Positions 5,112 through 5,552 of a DNA stretch of 5,552 nucleotides are shown in pieces. A program made the translations under genes and the position numbers. Each line of letters opens with the position of its first letter. The stretch's first letter is position 1. Origin of the DNA: Hyphomicrobiales bacterium (GTDB lineage: Bacteria; Pseudomonadota; Alphaproteobacteria; Micropepsales; Micropepsaceae); contig JAFIHO010000023.1 of the NCBI GenBank assembly GCA_017849395.1, positions 1-5,552 of the forward strand, given 5' to 3'. The notes below the pieces were generated by a model. That model was not told the DNA's origin and did no database searches. It saw only the letters and a list, made by a program, of their open reading frames with translations.

Positions 5112-5552
5112 ATGCTGAAAGGCAAAACCGCCCTCGTCACCGGCTCCACCAGCGGCATAGGCCTGGCCATTGCGCGCGAAATGGCGCGGGATGGCGCAAA
5201 TGTGGTCATCAACGGGTTCGGTGACGCCGCCGCCATCGAAAAAGAGCGCAGCGGCATCGAAAAGGATTTCGGGGTCAAGGCGCTCTATTCCTCCGCCGAC
5301 ATGACCAAGCCGGACGAGATCGCGGCGATGATCGCAACCGCCGAAAAGACCTTCGGCTCGGTGGATGTGCTGGTCAACAATGCGGGGATCCAGTTCGTCT
5401 CGCCGGTAGAGGAATTCCCTATCGACACGTGGAACCAGATCATCGCCATCACTCTGGCAGCGGCCTTCCATGCCACCCGTGCGGCCGTGCCGGGCATGAA
5501 GGCGCGCGGATGGGGCCGCGTCAGCAACCCCGCGTCTGCACACGCGCTGGGC
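5112..5552 (+). CDS. bdhA: 3-hydroxybutyrate dehydrogenase, short-chain dehydrogenase type (3' end outside window)
   Basis: BdhA oxidises (R)-3-hydroxybutyrate to acetoacetate with NAD+ in the cytoplasm, the step after release of monomers from polyhydroxybutyrate. The first 147 codons (of about 260 in the family) are visible, with no stop before the window end. MLKGKTALVTGSTSGIGLAIA gives the TGxxxGIG Rossmann loop (10-17). NGFGDAA (34-40) is typical of this enzyme, Asp63 is in the adenine-binding position, and NNAGIQ is at 89-94 with the substrate-site Gln94. Ser142 and His144 (ASAH) are kept. Two oddities stand out against the family as I know it. Residue 114 is Thr (ACT, 5451-5453) where the catalytic Asn of the N-S-Y-K tetrad is expected. 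Residues 137-140 read VSNP instead of the usual IINI. Tyr155 and Lys159 lie outside the window. The gene is divergent from the patatin-MFS operon. Identity is confident; activity of this copy is uncertain. Confidence 0.9.
   Translation, partial: MLKGKTALVTGSTSGIGLAIAREMARDGANVVINGFGDAAAIEKERSGIEKDFGVKALYSSADMTKPDEIAAMIATAEKTFGSVDVLVNNAGIQFVSPVEEFPIDTWNQIIAITLAAAFHATRAAVPGMKARGWGRVSNPASAHALG

Noticed and set aside
4980..5543. A 187-codon minus-strand frame opposite bdhA
   Set aside because: It is antisense to a clear short-chain dehydrogenase with a strong ribosome site and runs through the divergent promoter region; it has no recognisable domain.

Overview
The window looks like chromosomal DNA of an alphaproteobacterium. 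It is GC-rich (roughly 60-65% by eye), with high-GC codon use throughout, and its protein types are familiar from that class: a ParA with a ribbon-helix-helix partner, RlmJ, a DUF3734-type patatin and a BdhA-type 3-hydroxybutyrate dehydrogenase. I cannot name a genus. Both ends cut through genes.

Left part (1-1524, + strand): the 3' part of a ParA/MinD-type ATPase gene carrying a long, disordered, arginine-rich C-terminal extension. It overlaps by 4 bp (ATGA) a gene for a 182-residue protein with a basic N-terminus, a Pro/Ala-rich linker, a ribbon-helix-helix-like DNA-binding fold and a cysteine-rich tail. This is the layout of a ParA/ParG-like partition or cargo-positioning pair, and it is the least described part of the window.

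Middle (1525-5002, - strand): three genes reading leftwards in the order patatin-like phospholipase, MFS transporter, rlmJ. The patatin and MFS genes are 3 bp apart and almost certainly co-transcribed. The MFS stop and the rlmJ start are separated by 118 bp, most of which is filled by two back-to-back inverted repeats that would fold in the rlmJ leader RNA. rlmJ ends flush against the stop codon of the ribbon-helix-helix gene.

Right part (5003-5552): a 109-bp divergent promoter region, then the 5' 147 codons of a 3-hydroxybutyrate dehydrogenase gene (bdhA) with a clear ribosome binding site. A patatin-like lipase beside bdhA is a known association (the Legionella bdhA-patD pair) and suggests mobilisation of polyhydroxybutyrate or short-chain hydroxy acids; the MFS carrier may move a related metabolite. 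This BdhA copy has Thr where the family has the catalytic Asn114, and unusual residues just before the catalytic Ser142, so it may be altered, degraded or mis-sequenced near the window end.

No tRNA, rRNA, CRISPR array, insertion sequence or clear intrinsic terminator with a T-tract was seen.
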